Shown: positions 10,331-21,140, numbered from the stretch's first letter. The stretch: DNA of 59,715 nucleotides from Chlorobiaceae bacterium (GCA_013334435.1 JAAXXP010000003.1:1-59715), one strand, 5' to 3'. Notes: generated from the sequence alone by a model not told the origin. Numbers and translations: made by a program.

Positions 10331-10406
10331 GCGGCACGAATATGGCTTACGGGATTCTCATTATTTTTCAACACGCCGGAAACCGGTACAAGAAGCAGTA
10401 TTTCTC

Positions 10407-12524
10407 ATGCAAAACCTCTGGAACGATGCCGATCTTCAGCGCTCCGTAAGCGGGCAGCGCAGCGCCAACGATATTCCTGTCGAACTTGCCGAACTGGTCT
10501 ACGCCTCCCGTCTGCTCGGCAGCGAGAGCTCGCTGGTGATGCACGGAGGGGGCAACACCTCGGTAAAATGCGAGCTGCACGATATCATCGGCAACAGGGT
10601 CAATGTTATTTTCATCAAGGGGAGCGGCGTCGATCTGGCGGGTCTGGATGCGCACGATTTCACTCCGGTGCGGATCGACCCCCTGCAGAAGCTGCAGCAT
10701 CTCTACGCTACCGGCGGGCGCAGCAGCGAGGAGGACATACAGCGGTTCTCCACGAGGGAGTTCAAGCACTTTCTCTACCTGAACCTGTTCTACCTGACCG
10801 ACCACATGGTGAACAACTCGCTTTCACCCTCGATCGAAACCCTGCTTCACGCGTTTCTGCCCCACCGGTTCATTTTCCATACGCACTCCACGGCGCTTCT
10901 GACGCTCAGCAACCAGCCCGACGGCGAGAGTCTCTGCCGGGAGGTGCTCGGAGAATCGTTCGGCATGGTGCCCTATATCAAACCGGGTCTCGGGCTCGCC
11001 CGTTCAGCCGCTGCGGCCTACGAATCGGCTTCCTCCATCAGGGGACTGGTACTGCAGAAGCACGGGCTCGTCACCTTTGCCGATACTCCGGATGAGGCGT
11101 ACCACTGCATGATCGAAAGCGCAAACCGTCTTGAAGCGCGCATAGCCCGCGCCGGCAGAAAGGTGTTTCCTTCGGTTCCGCTTCCCGTAGGGATCGCATC
11201 CATCGAGGATGTTGCGCCGGTGATCAGAGGGGCGGTTGTCGAAGAGATAACGCCAGGGAGCCGCGATTACCGTCAGTTCGTGCTCGAATTCCGTACTTCA
11301 CCCGATATTCTTGCCTATGTCAACAGCGACTCTCTTTCCGATGTAAGCCAGAGGGGCGCCATGACTCCGGACTTCATTATCCGGACCAAAAACCGGCCGC
11401 TGGTCGTTCCTGCACCCGATGCCCTTGACCTCGACGGCTTCAAGGCGGCGGTTCATGAAGCGGTGGAGCGCTATGCCGGGGAGTACAGGGCCTATTTCCA
11501 GCGCCAGCAGCAGGCTTCGGGAATCGAGGTTACCATGCTCGATCCCATGCCGAGGGTTGTGCTGGTGCCCGGTCTCGGTCTGTTCGGCCTGGGTCGTACT
11601 GCCCGGGCGGCGTCGGTCAACGCCGATATCGCCGAAAGCACGGCATCGGCAATTCTCGACGCTGAATCGGTCGGACGTTTCGAGTCGATCAGCGAACGGG
11701 AGGTTTTCGATATCGAGTACTGGGAGATGGAGCAGGCCAAGATGACGAAGGTCCGTCACGACGTGTTTGCCGGCAAGGTTGCCCTGGTGACGGGAGCTGC
11801 AAGCGGCATCGGACTGGCGACGGCAAGGGCGTTCCGTCAGCGGGGCGCCGAACTGGTCATCCTCGACCTGAATCCTGACGCTCTCGGGCGTGCGGCCGAA
11901 GAGCTGGGCGGAGGAGTGCTTCCGATAGCCTGCGACGTTACCGACCGTGCTGCCGTCAGGAGGGCTTTCGACGAAGTGTGTCGCCGTTACGGAGGTCTGG
12001 ATATCGTGGTCTCCAATGTCGGGGTCGCCCTGCAGGGCCGCATAGGCGACGTTCCTGACGAGGTGCTTCGCCGGAGCTTCGAACTCAACTTTTTTTCGCA
12101 TCAGACCATCGCCCAGGAGGCGGTCAGGATCATGAGACGGCAGGGAACAGGGGGAGTTCTGCTCTTCAACGTTTCCAAGCAGGCGGTCAATCCCGGTCCC
12201 GATTTCGGACCGTACGGCCTGCCCAAGGCTGCGACGATGTTTCTCGTGCGCCAGTATGCGCTCGATCACGGCCGCGACGGCATCAGGGCTAACGGCATCA
12301 ATGCCGACAGGATCCGCACCGGCCTTCTGACCGACGAAATGATCAAAATCCGTTCGACAGCACGGGGGCTGAGCGAGCGGGAGTATATGGCCGGCAATCT
12401 TCTGCAGGTAGAGGTTACCGCCGAGGATGTCGCCGAGGCATTCGTGCATCAGGCGCTCGAAACGAAAACGACCGGCTCGATCGTCACGGTTGACGGAGGC
12501 AACATTGCCGCCGCGCTCCGCTGA
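10407..12524 (+). CDS. Bifunctional class II aldolase / short-chain dehydrogenase (RhaD-like fusion)
   Basis: N-terminal class II aldolase (MHGGGNTSVK, HTHSTALL); C-terminal SDR (VALVTGAASGIGLATA, YGLPK). Confidence 0.9.
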   Translation: MQNLWNDADLQRSVSGQRSANDIPVELAELVYASRLLGSESSLVMHGGGNTSVKCELHDIIGNRVNVIFIKGSGVDLAGLDAHDFTPVRIDPLQKLQHLYATGGRSSEEDIQRFSTREFKHFLYLNLFYLTDHMVNNSLSPSIETLLHAFLPHRFIFHTHSTALLTLSNQPDGESLCREVLGESFGMVPYIKPGLGLARSAAAAYESASSIRGLVLQKHGLVTFADTPDEAYHCMIESANRLEARIARAGRKVFPSVPLPVGIASIEDVAPVIRGAVVEEITPGSRDYRQFVLEFRTSPDILAYVNSDSLSDVSQRGAMTPDFIIRTKNRPLVVPAPDALDLDGFKAAVHEAVERYAGEYRAYFQRQQQASGIEVTMLDPMPRVVLVPGLGLFGLGRTARAASVNADIAESTASAILDAESVGRFESISEREVFDIEYWEMEQAKMTKVRHDVFAGKVALVTGAASGIGLATARAFRQRGAELVILDLNPDALGRAAEELGGGVLPIACDVTDRAAVRRAFDEVCRRYGGLDIVVSNVGVALQGRIGDVPDEVLRRSFELNFFSHQTIAQEAVRIMRRQGTGGVLLFNVSKQAVNPGPDFGPYGLPKAATMFLVRQYALDHGRDGIRANGINADRIRTGLLTDEMIKIRSTARGLSEREYMAGNLLQVEVTAEDVAEAFVHQALETKTTGSIVTVDGGNIAAALR

Positions 12525-12588
12525 CACGGAAGTTCCTGAAAAACAGATTGTTACAATCAAACTTTAACCGAAAGAGGAGAAGACCACC

Positions 12589-13470
12589 ATGGCTGAATAC
12601 GACAAGGACAAGCAGGCAAAGGAGTATTACACCGATGTTCCTGTTGAAAAACACGGCTTTTTTCTCAAGGGGGCGCACTCGCTTGACTGGGGCATGAAAA
12701 ACCGCCTGTCGAGGATATTCAGGCCCGATACGGGAAGGACGGTCATGTTCGCCATCGACCACGGCTATTTTCAGGGGCCGACCACCGGTCTTGAGCGTCC
12801 CGACGTCAACATCGTGCCGCTCATGCCGCATGCCGATGCCATCATGCTCACCAGAGGCATTCTGCGCACGACGGTTCCTCCTTCACTCACCAAGGCGGTC
12901 GTCATGCGCTGCAGCGGCGGCCCGAGCATTCTCAAGGAGCTCTCCGACGAGGAGCTGGCCGTGGATATCGAGGACGCCATCCGCATGAACGTGGCGGCAA
13001 TCACCCTGCAGATTTTCATCGGCGGCGAGTTCGAAACCCGTTCCATCCACAACATGACCAGGCTGATCGATATGGGTCTGCGTTACGGCATCCCGACCAT
13101 GGCGGTCACCGCCGTCGGCAAGGATATGGTGCGTGACGCCAAATACTTCAGGCTTGCATGCCGGATTGCGGCCGAACTCGGGGCGCAGATCGTAAAAACC
13201 TACTATGTACCCGAAGATTTCGAAACGGTTGTGGCTTCCTGCCCGGTGCCGATCGTGATGGCCGGCGGCAAGAAGATCTCCGAACTCGAGGCGCTCACCA
13301 TGTCCTACCAGGCAATCCAGGAAGGCGCTGCCGGTGTGGATATGGGCCGCAACATTTTCCAGAGCGACGCTCCGCTCGCCATGATGAAAACGGTCGGCAA
13401 GGTCGTTCATGAAAACATGACGCCCTCCGAAGCGTACGAGTATTTCCAGAGCATCAGGGCTGAAGGGTGA
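12589..13470 (+). CDS. DeoC/FbaB/LsrF-family class I aldolase
   Basis: [17 protein letters not shown]..., catalytic Lys motif [17 protein letters not shown] aaagaggag upstream. Confidence 0.85.
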   Translation: MAEYDKDKQAKEYYTDVPVEKHGFFLKGAHSLDWGMKNRLSRIFRPDTGRTVMFAIDHGYFQGPTTGLERPDVNIVPLMPHADAIMLTRGILRTTVPPSLTKAVVMRCSGGPSILKELSDEELAVDIEDAIRMNVAAITLQIFIGGEFETRSIHNMTRLIDMGLRYGIPTMAVTAVGKDMVRDAKYFRLACRIAAELGAQIVKTYYVPEDFETVVASCPVPIVMAGGKKISELEALTMSYQAIQEGAAGVDMGRNIFQSDAPLAMMKTVGKVVHENMTPSEAYEYFQSIRAEG

Positions 13471-13518
13471 CCGAACCCGGACGGGCATAACATCAATAAC
13501 TGACTTTCCAATCTGGAA

Positions 13519-13545
13519 CCCGGTGCGTTTCATCTGCGCACCGGG
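13519..13545 (+). promoter_or_regulatory. Perfect intercistronic hairpin upstream of the RLP gene
   Basis: cccggtgcg-tttcatctg-cgcaccggg: 9 bp stem, 9 nt loop, no T-tract, ending 24 nt before the RLP ATG. Confidence 0.6.
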
Positions 13546-13568
13546 GCCATGAGCACAACGTTTATTCT

Positions 13569-14870
13569 ATGAACACTGAGGATATCAAGGGTTTTTTTGC
13601 CTCACCCGAACAGCTCGATATGGCTGATTACCTCACGCTTGACTACTATCTGGAGTGCGTGGGCGATATCGAGACAGCGCTGGCTCACTTCTGCAGTGAA
13701 CAGTCCACGGCCCAGTGGAAGCGTGTCGATCTCGATGAGGATTTCAGACCGCTTTATGCTGCCAAGGTTATCCGGCTCACCATCGAAGGCGAACTGCCCG
13801 AACTCAGTTATCCGGTCAAGCACTCCGAAACCGGCCCCATTCACGCATGCCGGGTCACCATCGCGCATCCGCACCGCAATTTCGGGCCGAAGCTGCCCAA
13901 TCTTCTCAGTGCGGTTTGCGGCGAGGGCGCTTTTTTCACTCCCGGCGTTCCTGTCGTCAAACTGCTCGACATAACCTTTCCCGAGCCCTATCTCAACGCG
14001 TTCGACGGTCCGAAATTCGGTATCGAAGGCATTCGCGATCTTCTGCAGGCATACGACCGTCCGATCTTTTTCGGGGTTGTCAAACCCAATATCGGCCTGA
14101 AGCCTGCATGTTTCGCCGAAATTGCCTACCAGAGCTGGCTTGGCGGCCTCGATATCGCCAAGGACGACGAGATGCTGGCCGATGTGGACTGGTCGACGCT
14201 CGAAGAGCGTTCCCGGGAGCTCGGAGCTGCCCGAATCAGGGCGGAGAAAGAGACCGGTGAACCGAAAATCTACCTTGCCAATGTCACCGATGAGGTGGAC
14301 CGTCTGATCGAACAGCACGATATGGCCGTGCGCAACGGCGCCAATGCCCTCCTGATCAACGCCCTGCCGGTAGGGCTCAGCGCGGTGAGGATGCTGGCAA
14401 GGCACTCGAAGGTGCCGCTCATCGGTCATTTCCCTTTTATTGCAGCATTCAGCCGGATGGAAAAATACGGGGTGCATTCACGGGTCATGACCAAGCTTCA
14501 GCGGCTTGCAGGACTCGATTCCATCATCATGCCCGGTTTCGGAAGCCGGATGATGACTCCTGAAGAGGAGGTGATGGAAAATATCCATGAGTGCCTGCAG
14601 GAGTTCGGCCATATCCGTACCTCGCTTCCGGTTCCCGGAGGCAGCGATTCGGCTCTGACGCTCGAAAGCGTTTACCGGAAGGTCGGAAGCGTCGATTTCG
14701 GATTTGTGCCCGGCCGGGGCATTTTCGGCCATCCGATGGGCCCGAAAGCAGGTGCCGCCAGTATCCGGCAGGCGTGGGAGGCCATCAGGCAGGGCGTCTC
14801 GCTTGAATCGTATGCCGAAGGCCGTCCTGAATTGCAGGCTATGGTCGATGGCGCAGTCGGAAAAAAATAA
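13569..14870 (+). CDS. RuBisCO-like protein (form IV, photosynthetic Chlorobium type)
   Basis: 433 aa; [48 protein letters not shown]; resembles C. tepidum CT1772 from memory. Confidence 0.95.
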   Translation: MNTEDIKGFFASPEQLDMADYLTLDYYLECVGDIETALAHFCSEQSTAQWKRVDLDEDFRPLYAAKVIRLTIEGELPELSYPVKHSETGPIHACRVTIAHPHRNFGPKLPNLLSAVCGEGAFFTPGVPVVKLLDITFPEPYLNAFDGPKFGIEGIRDLLQAYDRPIFFGVVKPNIGLKPACFAEIAYQSWLGGLDIAKDDEMLADVDWSTLEERSRELGAARIRAEKETGEPKIYLANVTDEVDRLIEQHDMAVRNGANALLINALPVGLSAVRMLARHSKVPLIGHFPFIAAFSRMEKYGVHSRVMTKLQRLAGLDSIIMPGFGSRMMTPEEEVMENIHECLQEFGHIRTSLPVPGGSDSALTLESVYRKVGSVDFGFVPGRGIFGHPMGPKAGAASIRQAWEAIRQGVSLESYAEGRPELQAMVDGAVGKK

Positions 14871-14905
14871 TCGCTCCGCCAAGGGAGCACACAGATGGTT
14901 TCGAG

Positions 14906-15730
14906 ATGGGAAAACTAGAAAACAGGGTTGCGGTCATTACCGGTTCGACACGCGGGATCGGCAGGGCCATTGCGCGGAGATTCGTTGACGAGGGAGCATC
15001 GGTGGTGATCACCTCCTCTTCCCGCGCCAATGTCGATGCGGCGGTTGCCGGGTTTCCCTCCGGAAGTGTTTACGGCCATGCCTGTGACATCAGCTCTCCG
15101 GATGAAATGGAACGCCTTGTCGAAGCTTCGTCGGCGCGTTTCGGACGGATCGACTGTTTCATCAACAATGCAGGCATATCGGATCCTTTCTGCGATGTCG
15201 CTTCCAGCGATCCGGCTCTGTGGGGCAGGGTGATCGACACCAATCTCAAGGGTACCTACTACGGCTGTCGGGCGGCAATCGGTTATTTCCTCCGCCGAAA
15301 CATTCCCGGAAAGATCATCAACATGGCCGGTTCCGGAACCGACAGCGGCTCGAACACTCCTTTCATCACGGCCTACGGCTCCACCAAAGCCGCCATCGCG
15401 CGCTTTACCTATGCCGCCGCCGCCGAGTACCGCCAGACGGATCTTTCCATCATGCTGCTGCATCCCGGTCTGGTTCGAACCGGTATGGTCAGCGTCGAAA
15501 ATCCGACGCCTGAGCTTCAGCGGCAGCTCGAAACCTTCAATACCATTCTCGATATTTTTGCCCAGCCGCCCTCGGTTGCCGCAGGGCTTGCCGTGAAAAT
15601 GGCCTCCTCCTGGAGTGACGGCAAAACGGGCATCTACCTTTCGGCACTCGGCGCATGGACAAAAAAGAGGTTGCTCCTCAGCTATCCCTTCCGTAACATG
15701 ACCCAGAGGATCGACCGGCGTACCTATTAA
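14906..15730 (+). CDS. Short-chain dehydrogenase/reductase
   Basis: VAVITGSTRGIGRAIA, NNAGIS, YGSTKAA motifs. Confidence 0.9.
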   Translation: MGKLENRVAVITGSTRGIGRAIARRFVDEGASVVITSSSRANVDAAVAGFPSGSVYGHACDISSPDEMERLVEASSARFGRIDCFINNAGISDPFCDVASSDPALWGRVIDTNLKGTYYGCRAAIGYFLRRNIPGKIINMAGSGTDSGSNTPFITAYGSTKAAIARFTYAAAAEYRQTDLSIMLLHPGLVRTGMVSVENPTPELQRQLETFNTILDIFAQPPSVAAGLAVKMASSWSDGKTGIYLSALGAWTKKRLLLSYPFRNMTQRIDRRTY

Positions 15731-15759
15731 TCTTATTTATCGAGACGGGAGACAACCAC

Positions 15760-16272
15760 ATGCGACATACCGGCCAGAAAGCGGTGCTTCTGCTGTCCTT
15801 TATCGCGGCTCTTTTCCAGGGGTGCTACAGTTTCAGCGGAGGATCCGTACCTTCTCACCTGAAAACCATAGCGGTGCCGGTTTTCCAGGACCGCTCACAA
15901 GCCGGCATCGCACAGTTCCGTGCGGAACTCACCCGGCGCCTGACCGAGAAGATCGAATCGCAGAGCCCGCTTCGCATCACCCCTTCACGGGCCACGGCTG
16001 ACTGCCTGCTTGAAGGCACCATCGTCTCCTTCAGCGACGAGCCGAGTCAGCTCAGCAGTACGACGGAGCGTGCGCTGACAAACCGGATCACCATTTCCGT
16101 TTCCGCACTCATGCAGGACAGGGTGAAGAAAACCGTCCTTTTTGAACGGACCTTCACCGGTTTTGCCGACTATCCGGTCGGCAGTTTTTCGGCACAGCAG
16201 GAGGCCATTTCCCGTTCTCTGGAGATGATCGCCGCAGACATGCTCGACGGCATCGTGTCGGACTGGCAGTAG
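15760..16272 (+). CDS. lptE: LptE-like LPS-assembly lipoprotein
   Basis: Lipobox FQGCYSF, GGSVPSHLKTIAVPVFQDRS, ...LLEGTIVSF, ADMLDGIVSDW. Confidence 0.75.
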   Translation: MRHTGQKAVLLLSFIAALFQGCYSFSGGSVPSHLKTIAVPVFQDRSQAGIAQFRAELTRRLTEKIESQSPLRITPSRATADCLLEGTIVSFSDEPSQLSSTTERALTNRITISVSALMQDRVKKTVLFERTFTGFADYPVGSFSAQQEAISRSLEMIAADMLDGIVSDWQ

Positions 16273-16317
16273 CAGGGGAGTTTCAGCTTCCGGGAGGGGC
16301 GTCGTAATTTTCGTCAT

Positions 16318-16350
16318 AAAAAAAGGGATCGGTTCCGATCCCTTTTTTTA
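16318..16350. terminator. Bidirectional Rho-independent terminator (lptE / carB)
   Basis: aaaaaaa-GGGATCGG-tt-CCGATCCC-ttttttt between convergent genes. Confidence 0.9.
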
Positions 16351-16378
16351 TGGTTTCATCTTTCAGGAAGACACACGG

Positions 16379-18235
16379 TTATTTCGCGCGGTATGCCGAG
16401 TACTCCTGAAGGCTTTTGACGCCGAATTCCTGGCGGCGGATGCAGTCCATGGCCTGTACCGATGCTTCGGCGGCCTCGATGGTCGTGACGAAGGGCACAT
16501 TGCTCTGTACCGAAGCCGCTCCGATGGCCTCCTCGTCGTGCAGCGCCTTTTCCCCTCTGGGGGTATTGATCACGAAATCGATCTTGCCATGCTTGAGGAT
16601 GTCGAAAATGTTGGGCCGTCCCACTTCGCCTACCTTGAACACCTTCTTGCATTCGATGCCGTTCTCCGTAAGAAAGCGGTGGGTTCCTGCCGTGGCGACA
16701 AGGTCGAAATCCATGCGGTAGAGCTCTTTTGCGATGGCGATGATGCGCTGGTTCTTGTCCAGATCGTTCACGCTGATAAAGACCGCGCCTGAAAGCGGCA
16801 ACTGCATGTTCGCCGCCTGATAGGCTTTGGCGAACGCTTCGGGAAACTGTTCGGCAAGGCTCATTGCCTCCCCGGTGGAACGCATTTCCGGGCCGAGATA
16901 GACGCCGGATTTCAAGAACTTGGAGAACGGGAAGACCGGTTCCTTGATGGCCATGTGCTTCATGCCGAGTTCGTCGCAGTCCTTCAGATCGTACTCCTTT
17001 CGCAGATCGGAGAGTTTTTCGCCGAGCATGACCCTTGTGGCGATCTTCACGACGGGAACCGCGGTGGCCTTGCCTACAAAGGGAACGGTACGGCTCGCTC
17101 TCGGATTCACCTCGATCACGTAGACACTGTCGTTCTGAACCGCGTACTGCACGTTCATCAGGCCGACAACCTGGATGTGTTCGGCAAGCCTGCGGGTGTG
17201 GGCCTTCATGGTGTCGATCACCTCGCGGCTGATATTGCGGTAGGGGAGGATCGAGGTCGAGTCTCCGCTGTGAATGCCGGCGGCTTCCACATGCTGCATG
17301 ATACCGCTGATGACGCAGTCGGTACTGTCGGCAATGGCGTCGATGTCGAACTCCACGGCGGTTTCAAGAAAGCGGTCGATGAGCAGCGGATATTTTTCGG
17401 AGATGAAGAGCGCCTGATCGACGTACTCCTTGAGAGAGTCGTTGTTGTAGATGATTCTCATGGCCCTTCCTCCAAGCACGTAGCTGGGCCGGACAAGAAC
17501 CGGATAACCGATTTTCTTGGTGATGGCCAGTGCCTCATCGAAGCTGATGGCCGTGCCGTAATCGGGGTGCGGAATATCGAGTTTTTCAAGCAGTGCGCCG
17601 AACTTTTTCCGGTCTTCGGCCAGATCGATGCCTTTCGACGAGGTGCCGAGAATCGTGACGCCGGCCTCCTCGAGTCTGGTTGAAAGCTTCAGGGGGGTCT
17701 GTCCTCCGAAACTGACGATGACGCCGAGCGGCTGCTCGTGCTCGATGATGCGGATGGTATCCTCGAAGGTCAGCGACTCGAAATAGAGCTTGTCGGCAAT
17801 GTCGTAGTCGGTTGAAACCGTTTCGGGATTGCAGTTCACCATGATGGTTTCGTAGCCGGCCTCGCGGAGCGCGAAGACCGCCTGAACGCAGCAGTAGTCG
17901 AATTCGATTCCCTGTCCGATACGGTTCGGACCTCCTCCGAGGATGATGACCTTCTTCCTGTCCGAACGGACGGATTCGTTTTCCTCGTCGTAGGTCGAGT
18001 AATGGTACGGCGTTTTCGCATCGAACTCGGCGGCGCAGGTATCGACGGTCTTGAAAACCGATTCGACTCCGTAAAACTTTCTGAGTGAGCGTATGACCGG
18101 TTCGGTGGTTTTGAAAATACTGGCAAGCTGACAATCGGAAAAACCATACTCTTTTGCCTTTACCAGCGTTGCTTTCGGGAGTTTGCGGGTGAGGCCCTGG
18201 ACCTCTTCTGAAAGGCTGGAAACTTGTGTGGTCAT
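16379..18235 (-). CDS. carB: Carbamoyl-phosphate synthase large subunit, C-terminal half (split CarB)
   Basis: 618 aa corresponding to the second half of CarB: KKVIILGGGPNRIGQGIEFDYCCVQ, VNPRASRTVPFVGKATAVPV; the N-terminal ATP-grasp half is not in this window. Confidence 0.92.
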   Translation of the reverse strand: MTTQVSSLSEEVQGLTRKLPKATLVKAKEYGFSDCQLASIFKTTEPVIRSLRKFYGVESVFKTVDTCAAEFDAKTPYHYSTYDEENESVRSDRKKVIILGGGPNRIGQGIEFDYCCVQAVFALREAGYETIMVNCNPETVSTDYDIADKLYFESLTFEDTIRIIEHEQPLGVIVSFGGQTPLKLSTRLEEAGVTILGTSSKGIDLAEDRKKFGALLEKLDIPHPDYGTAISFDEALAITKKIGYPVLVRPSYVLGGRAMRIIYNNDSLKEYVDQALFISEKYPLLIDRFLETAVEFDIDAIADSTDCVISGIMQHVEAAGIHSGDSTSILPYRNISREVIDTMKAHTRRLAEHIQVVGLMNVQYAVQNDSVYVIEVNPRASRTVPFVGKATAVPVVKIATRVMLGEKLSDLRKEYDLKDCDELGMKHMAIKEPVFPFSKFLKSGVYLGPEMRSTGEAMSLAEQFPEAFAKAYQAANMQLPLSGAVFISVNDLDKNQRIIAIAKELYRMDFDLVATAGTHRFLTENGIECKKVFKVGEVGRPNIFDILKHGKIDFVINTPRGEKALHDEEAIGAASVQSNVPFVTTIEAAEASVQAMDCIRRQEFGVKSLQEYSAYRAK

Positions 18236-18487
18236 GCAGTCTCTATGGATTGTAGATGCTTCGGAATACGATTGTCCCCTAAAGTAACAATTCGGCGATG
18301 GATATAAAACCGCTGGAAAGATAAAAAAAGCCTGCCGTTCTCAAAGCCGTCCGGGACGGGTTGCCTTTTTGAAGCGCATTCGATTCGCTGTCAACGGTTC
18401 CGGATTTTTTTTACATTACAGGGACTTTGTGAGAAAATCCGTTCCGGAAAAGTTGTCATTAACGCTATCAGGGTTTGAATCAATAAC

Positions 18488-19762
18488 ATGAAATTCGATA
18501 CTATCGAAGCGGCGCTTGAGGATATCCGGCAGGGCAGGATGATCATTGTGATCGATGATGAGGATCGTGAGGATGAAGGGGATTTCATTGCGGCAGCCGA
18601 CCATGTCACGACCGAAATGGTGAATTTCATAACCCGTGAGGCCCGGGGCCTGCTCTGCGTTGCCGTTACCATGGACCGGGCGCGTGAACTGCAGCTCGAC
18701 CCCATGGTGCAGAGAAACACCTCCCAGCATGAAACCAACTTTACGGTTTCGGTCGATGCCATAGCCGAGGGGGTGACTACCGGTATATCGGTTTACGACC
18801 GGACCATGGCCATTAAAATGCTTGCGGACCCGTCATGCAGGGCTGACGATTTTTCCCGGCCCGGCCATATCTTTCCCCTTCGGGCCATGGATGGCGGCGT
18901 GCTCCGGCGCGTAGGCCACACCGAGGCGGCCGTCGATCTTGCCCGTCTGGCCGGGTGCAATCCCGCCGGTCTGCTCTGCGAAATTCTCCATGAAGACGGC
19001 AGCATGGCGCGTCTTCCCGAACTGATGAAAATCAGGGATAAATTCGGCCTTAAACTCATTACCATCAAGGATCTGGTCGCCTTCCAGATGCAGCGCCAGA
19101 AACTCGTTCACCGGGCAGTCGAGTCGAGGCTTCCGACCGTCCACGGCGAGTTCCGTCTCATCGCCTACGAGTCGTTTACCGACAACCAGAACCACATGGC
19201 TTTCGTCAAGGGGGACGTGACCACCGGCGAGCCGGTGCTTGTCCGGGTACACTCCCAGTGCGCAACCGGCGATACGTTCGCCTCCCTCCGGTGCGACTGC
19301 GGCAACCAGCTTGCTTCGGCGCTCAGGATGATCGAGAAGGAGGGGCGCGGTGTGCTGGTCTACCTCATGCAGGAAGGGCGCGGCATCGGCCTCATCAACA
19401 AGCTGAAAGCATATAATCTTCAGGATGAAGGGTTCGATACCGTCGAGGCCAATGAAAAGCTCGGCTTCAAGGCCGATCTTCGCGACTACGGCATCGGCGC
19501 ACAGATTCTCAAGGATCTCGGCGTGAAGAAAATGAAGCTCCTGACCAACAATCCGAAAAAGATCGTGGGTCTTGAAGGTTACGGCCTTGAAATCGTCGAG
19601 AGAATGTCGCTCGAGATCGCTCCGAATCCGGCCAACAGAAACTATCTTGAAACCAAGCGCGACAAGATGGGCCACATGATCGGCGTTTCCTGCGCCAGCG
19701 AACAGCATGTATTCGACCAGATGGTGGCTGACAAAATGAACAAAGGACAACACAACCCGTAA
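18488..19762 (+). CDS. ribBA: Bifunctional 3,4-DHBP synthase / GTP cyclohydrolase II
   Basis: [24 protein letters not shown]-type Rib[31 protein letters not shown] RibA. Confidence 0.97.
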   Translation: MKFDTIEAALEDIRQGRMIIVIDDEDREDEGDFIAAADHVTTEMVNFITREARGLLCVAVTMDRARELQLDPMVQRNTSQHETNFTVSVDAIAEGVTTGISVYDRTMAIKMLADPSCRADDFSRPGHIFPLRAMDGGVLRRVGHTEAAVDLARLAGCNPAGLLCEILHEDGSMARLPELMKIRDKFGLKLITIKDLVAFQMQRQKLVHRAVESRLPTVHGEFRLIAYESFTDNQNHMAFVKGDVTTGEPVLVRVHSQCATGDTFASLRCDCGNQLASALRMIEKEGRGVLVYLMQEGRGIGLINKLKAYNLQDEGFDTVEANEKLGFKADLRDYGIGAQILKDLGVKKMKLLTNNPKKIVGLEGYGLEIVERMSLEIAPNPANRNYLETKRDKMGHMIGVSCASEQHVFDQMVADKMNKGQHNP

Positions 19763-19785
19763 ACACCCAAAAAGGAATTGATGCC

Positions 19786-21111
19786 ATGATGGATACCGAA
19801 ATCCTTCAGATGCAGGATAAAGAGGTTTTCGATGCGATAGCCGGTGAAACCCGGCGGCAGACGGAAACCCTTGAACTTATCGCATCGGAAAACTTCACCA
19901 GCCGGGCTGTCATGCAGGCCTGCGGTTCGGTGATGACCAACAAATACGCCGAGGGTTATCCCGGAAAACGCTACTACGGCGGCTGCGAGTTTGTCGATGT
20001 CGCAGAAAATCTTGCCCGCGACCGGGCAAAAAAACTTTTCGGATGCGAGTATGTCAACGTTCAGCCGCATTCCGGTTCAAGCGCCAATATGGCGGTGCTC
20101 TTTTCCGTGCTCAAGCCGGGTGACCGTATCATGGGTCTCGACCTTTCCCACGGCGGCCACCTTACGCACGGCAGCGCGGTGAATTTTTCGGGACAGCTTT
20201 TCGAGGCGCACTCCTACGGGGTCGAGCGCGAAACCGGCTGCATCGATATGAACCGGGTCGAGGAGATTGCCCTTGCGGTGCGTCCCAAACTCATTATTAC
20301 GGGAGCGAGCGCATACTCGCAGGGGTTCGATTTCAAGGCCTTCCGCCAGATCGCCGACAAGGTGGGCGCTCTTCTGATGGCCGATATCGCCCATCCTGCA
20401 GGACTGATTGCCGCGGGGCTGCTCACCGACCCCATGCCGCACTGCCATTTTGTCACCACTACCACGCACAAGACGCTTCGAGGTCCGAGAGGCGGCATGA
20501 TCATGATGGGCAGCGATTTCGAGAATCCGCTGGGCATCACCATCAAGACCAAGACCGGTTCACGGGTGAAAATGATGTCGGAGGTCATGGACGCCGAAGT
20601 GATGCCGGGCATCCAGGGCGGTCCGCTCATGCACATTATCGCAGGCAAGGCTGTTGCGTTCGGCGAGGCGCTGCTGCCCGCTTTCAGGGAGTATGCGGTT
20701 CAGGTGCGCAAGAACGCTGCGGCAATGGCCGAATCCTTTATCGGCCTCGGGTACAATATCGTCAGCGGAGGCACGAAAAACCATCTCATGCTGCTCGATC
20801 TGCGCAACAAGGAGGTTACCGGAAAGGTGGCCGAAAACCTGCTGCATGATGCCGGTATCACGGTCAACAAGAACATGGTGCCCTTCGACGACAAGTCGCC
20901 TTTCGTCACCAGCGGCATCAGGATCGGCACTCCGGCCATGACCACGCGCTCCATGACCGAGAGCGACAGCCGGGCTATCGCCGCCATGATCGACCGCGTC
21001 ATCGCGTCGGCAAACAGCGCCGGTGTCGAGGATGTCTGCCGTTCGGTCAGGCACGAGATCAGGGAACTCTGCCTCAGCCGTCCGCTCGACGGATACGGGA
21101 TGACGCCCTGA
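19786..21111 (+). CDS. glyA: Serine hydroxymethyltransferase
   Basis: [44 protein letters not shown]. Confidence 0.97.
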   Translation: MMDTEILQMQDKEVFDAIAGETRRQTETLELIASENFTSRAVMQACGSVMTNKYAEGYPGKRYYGGCEFVDVAENLARDRAKKLFGCEYVNVQPHSGSSANMAVLFSVLKPGDRIMGLDLSHGGHLTHGSAVNFSGQLFEAHSYGVERETGCIDMNRVEEIALAVRPKLIITGASAYSQGFDFKAFRQIADKVGALLMADIAHPAGLIAAGLLTDPMPHCHFVTTTTHKTLRGPRGGMIMMGSDFENPLGITIKTKTGSRVKMMSEVMDAEVMPGIQGGPLMHIIAGKAVAFGEALLPAFREYAVQVRKNAAAMAESFIGLGYNIVSGGTKNHLMLLDLRNKEVTGKVAENLLHDAGITVNKNMVPFDDKSPFVTSGIRIGTPAMTTRSMTESDSRAIAAMIDRVIASANSAGVEDVCRSVRHEIRELCLSRPLDGYGMTP

Positions 21112-21140
21112 ATCAGGGAGCTGCCGGCCGGCATCGAAAC

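Noticed and set aside
11298-12560. 420 aa ORF antisense to the aldolase-SDR fusion
   Set aside because: Shadow ORF opposite clear SDR/aldolase motifs.
18236-18487. FMN (RFN) riboswitch upstream of ribBA
   Set aside because: I could not find the conserved RFN segments; only a simple stem was seen.
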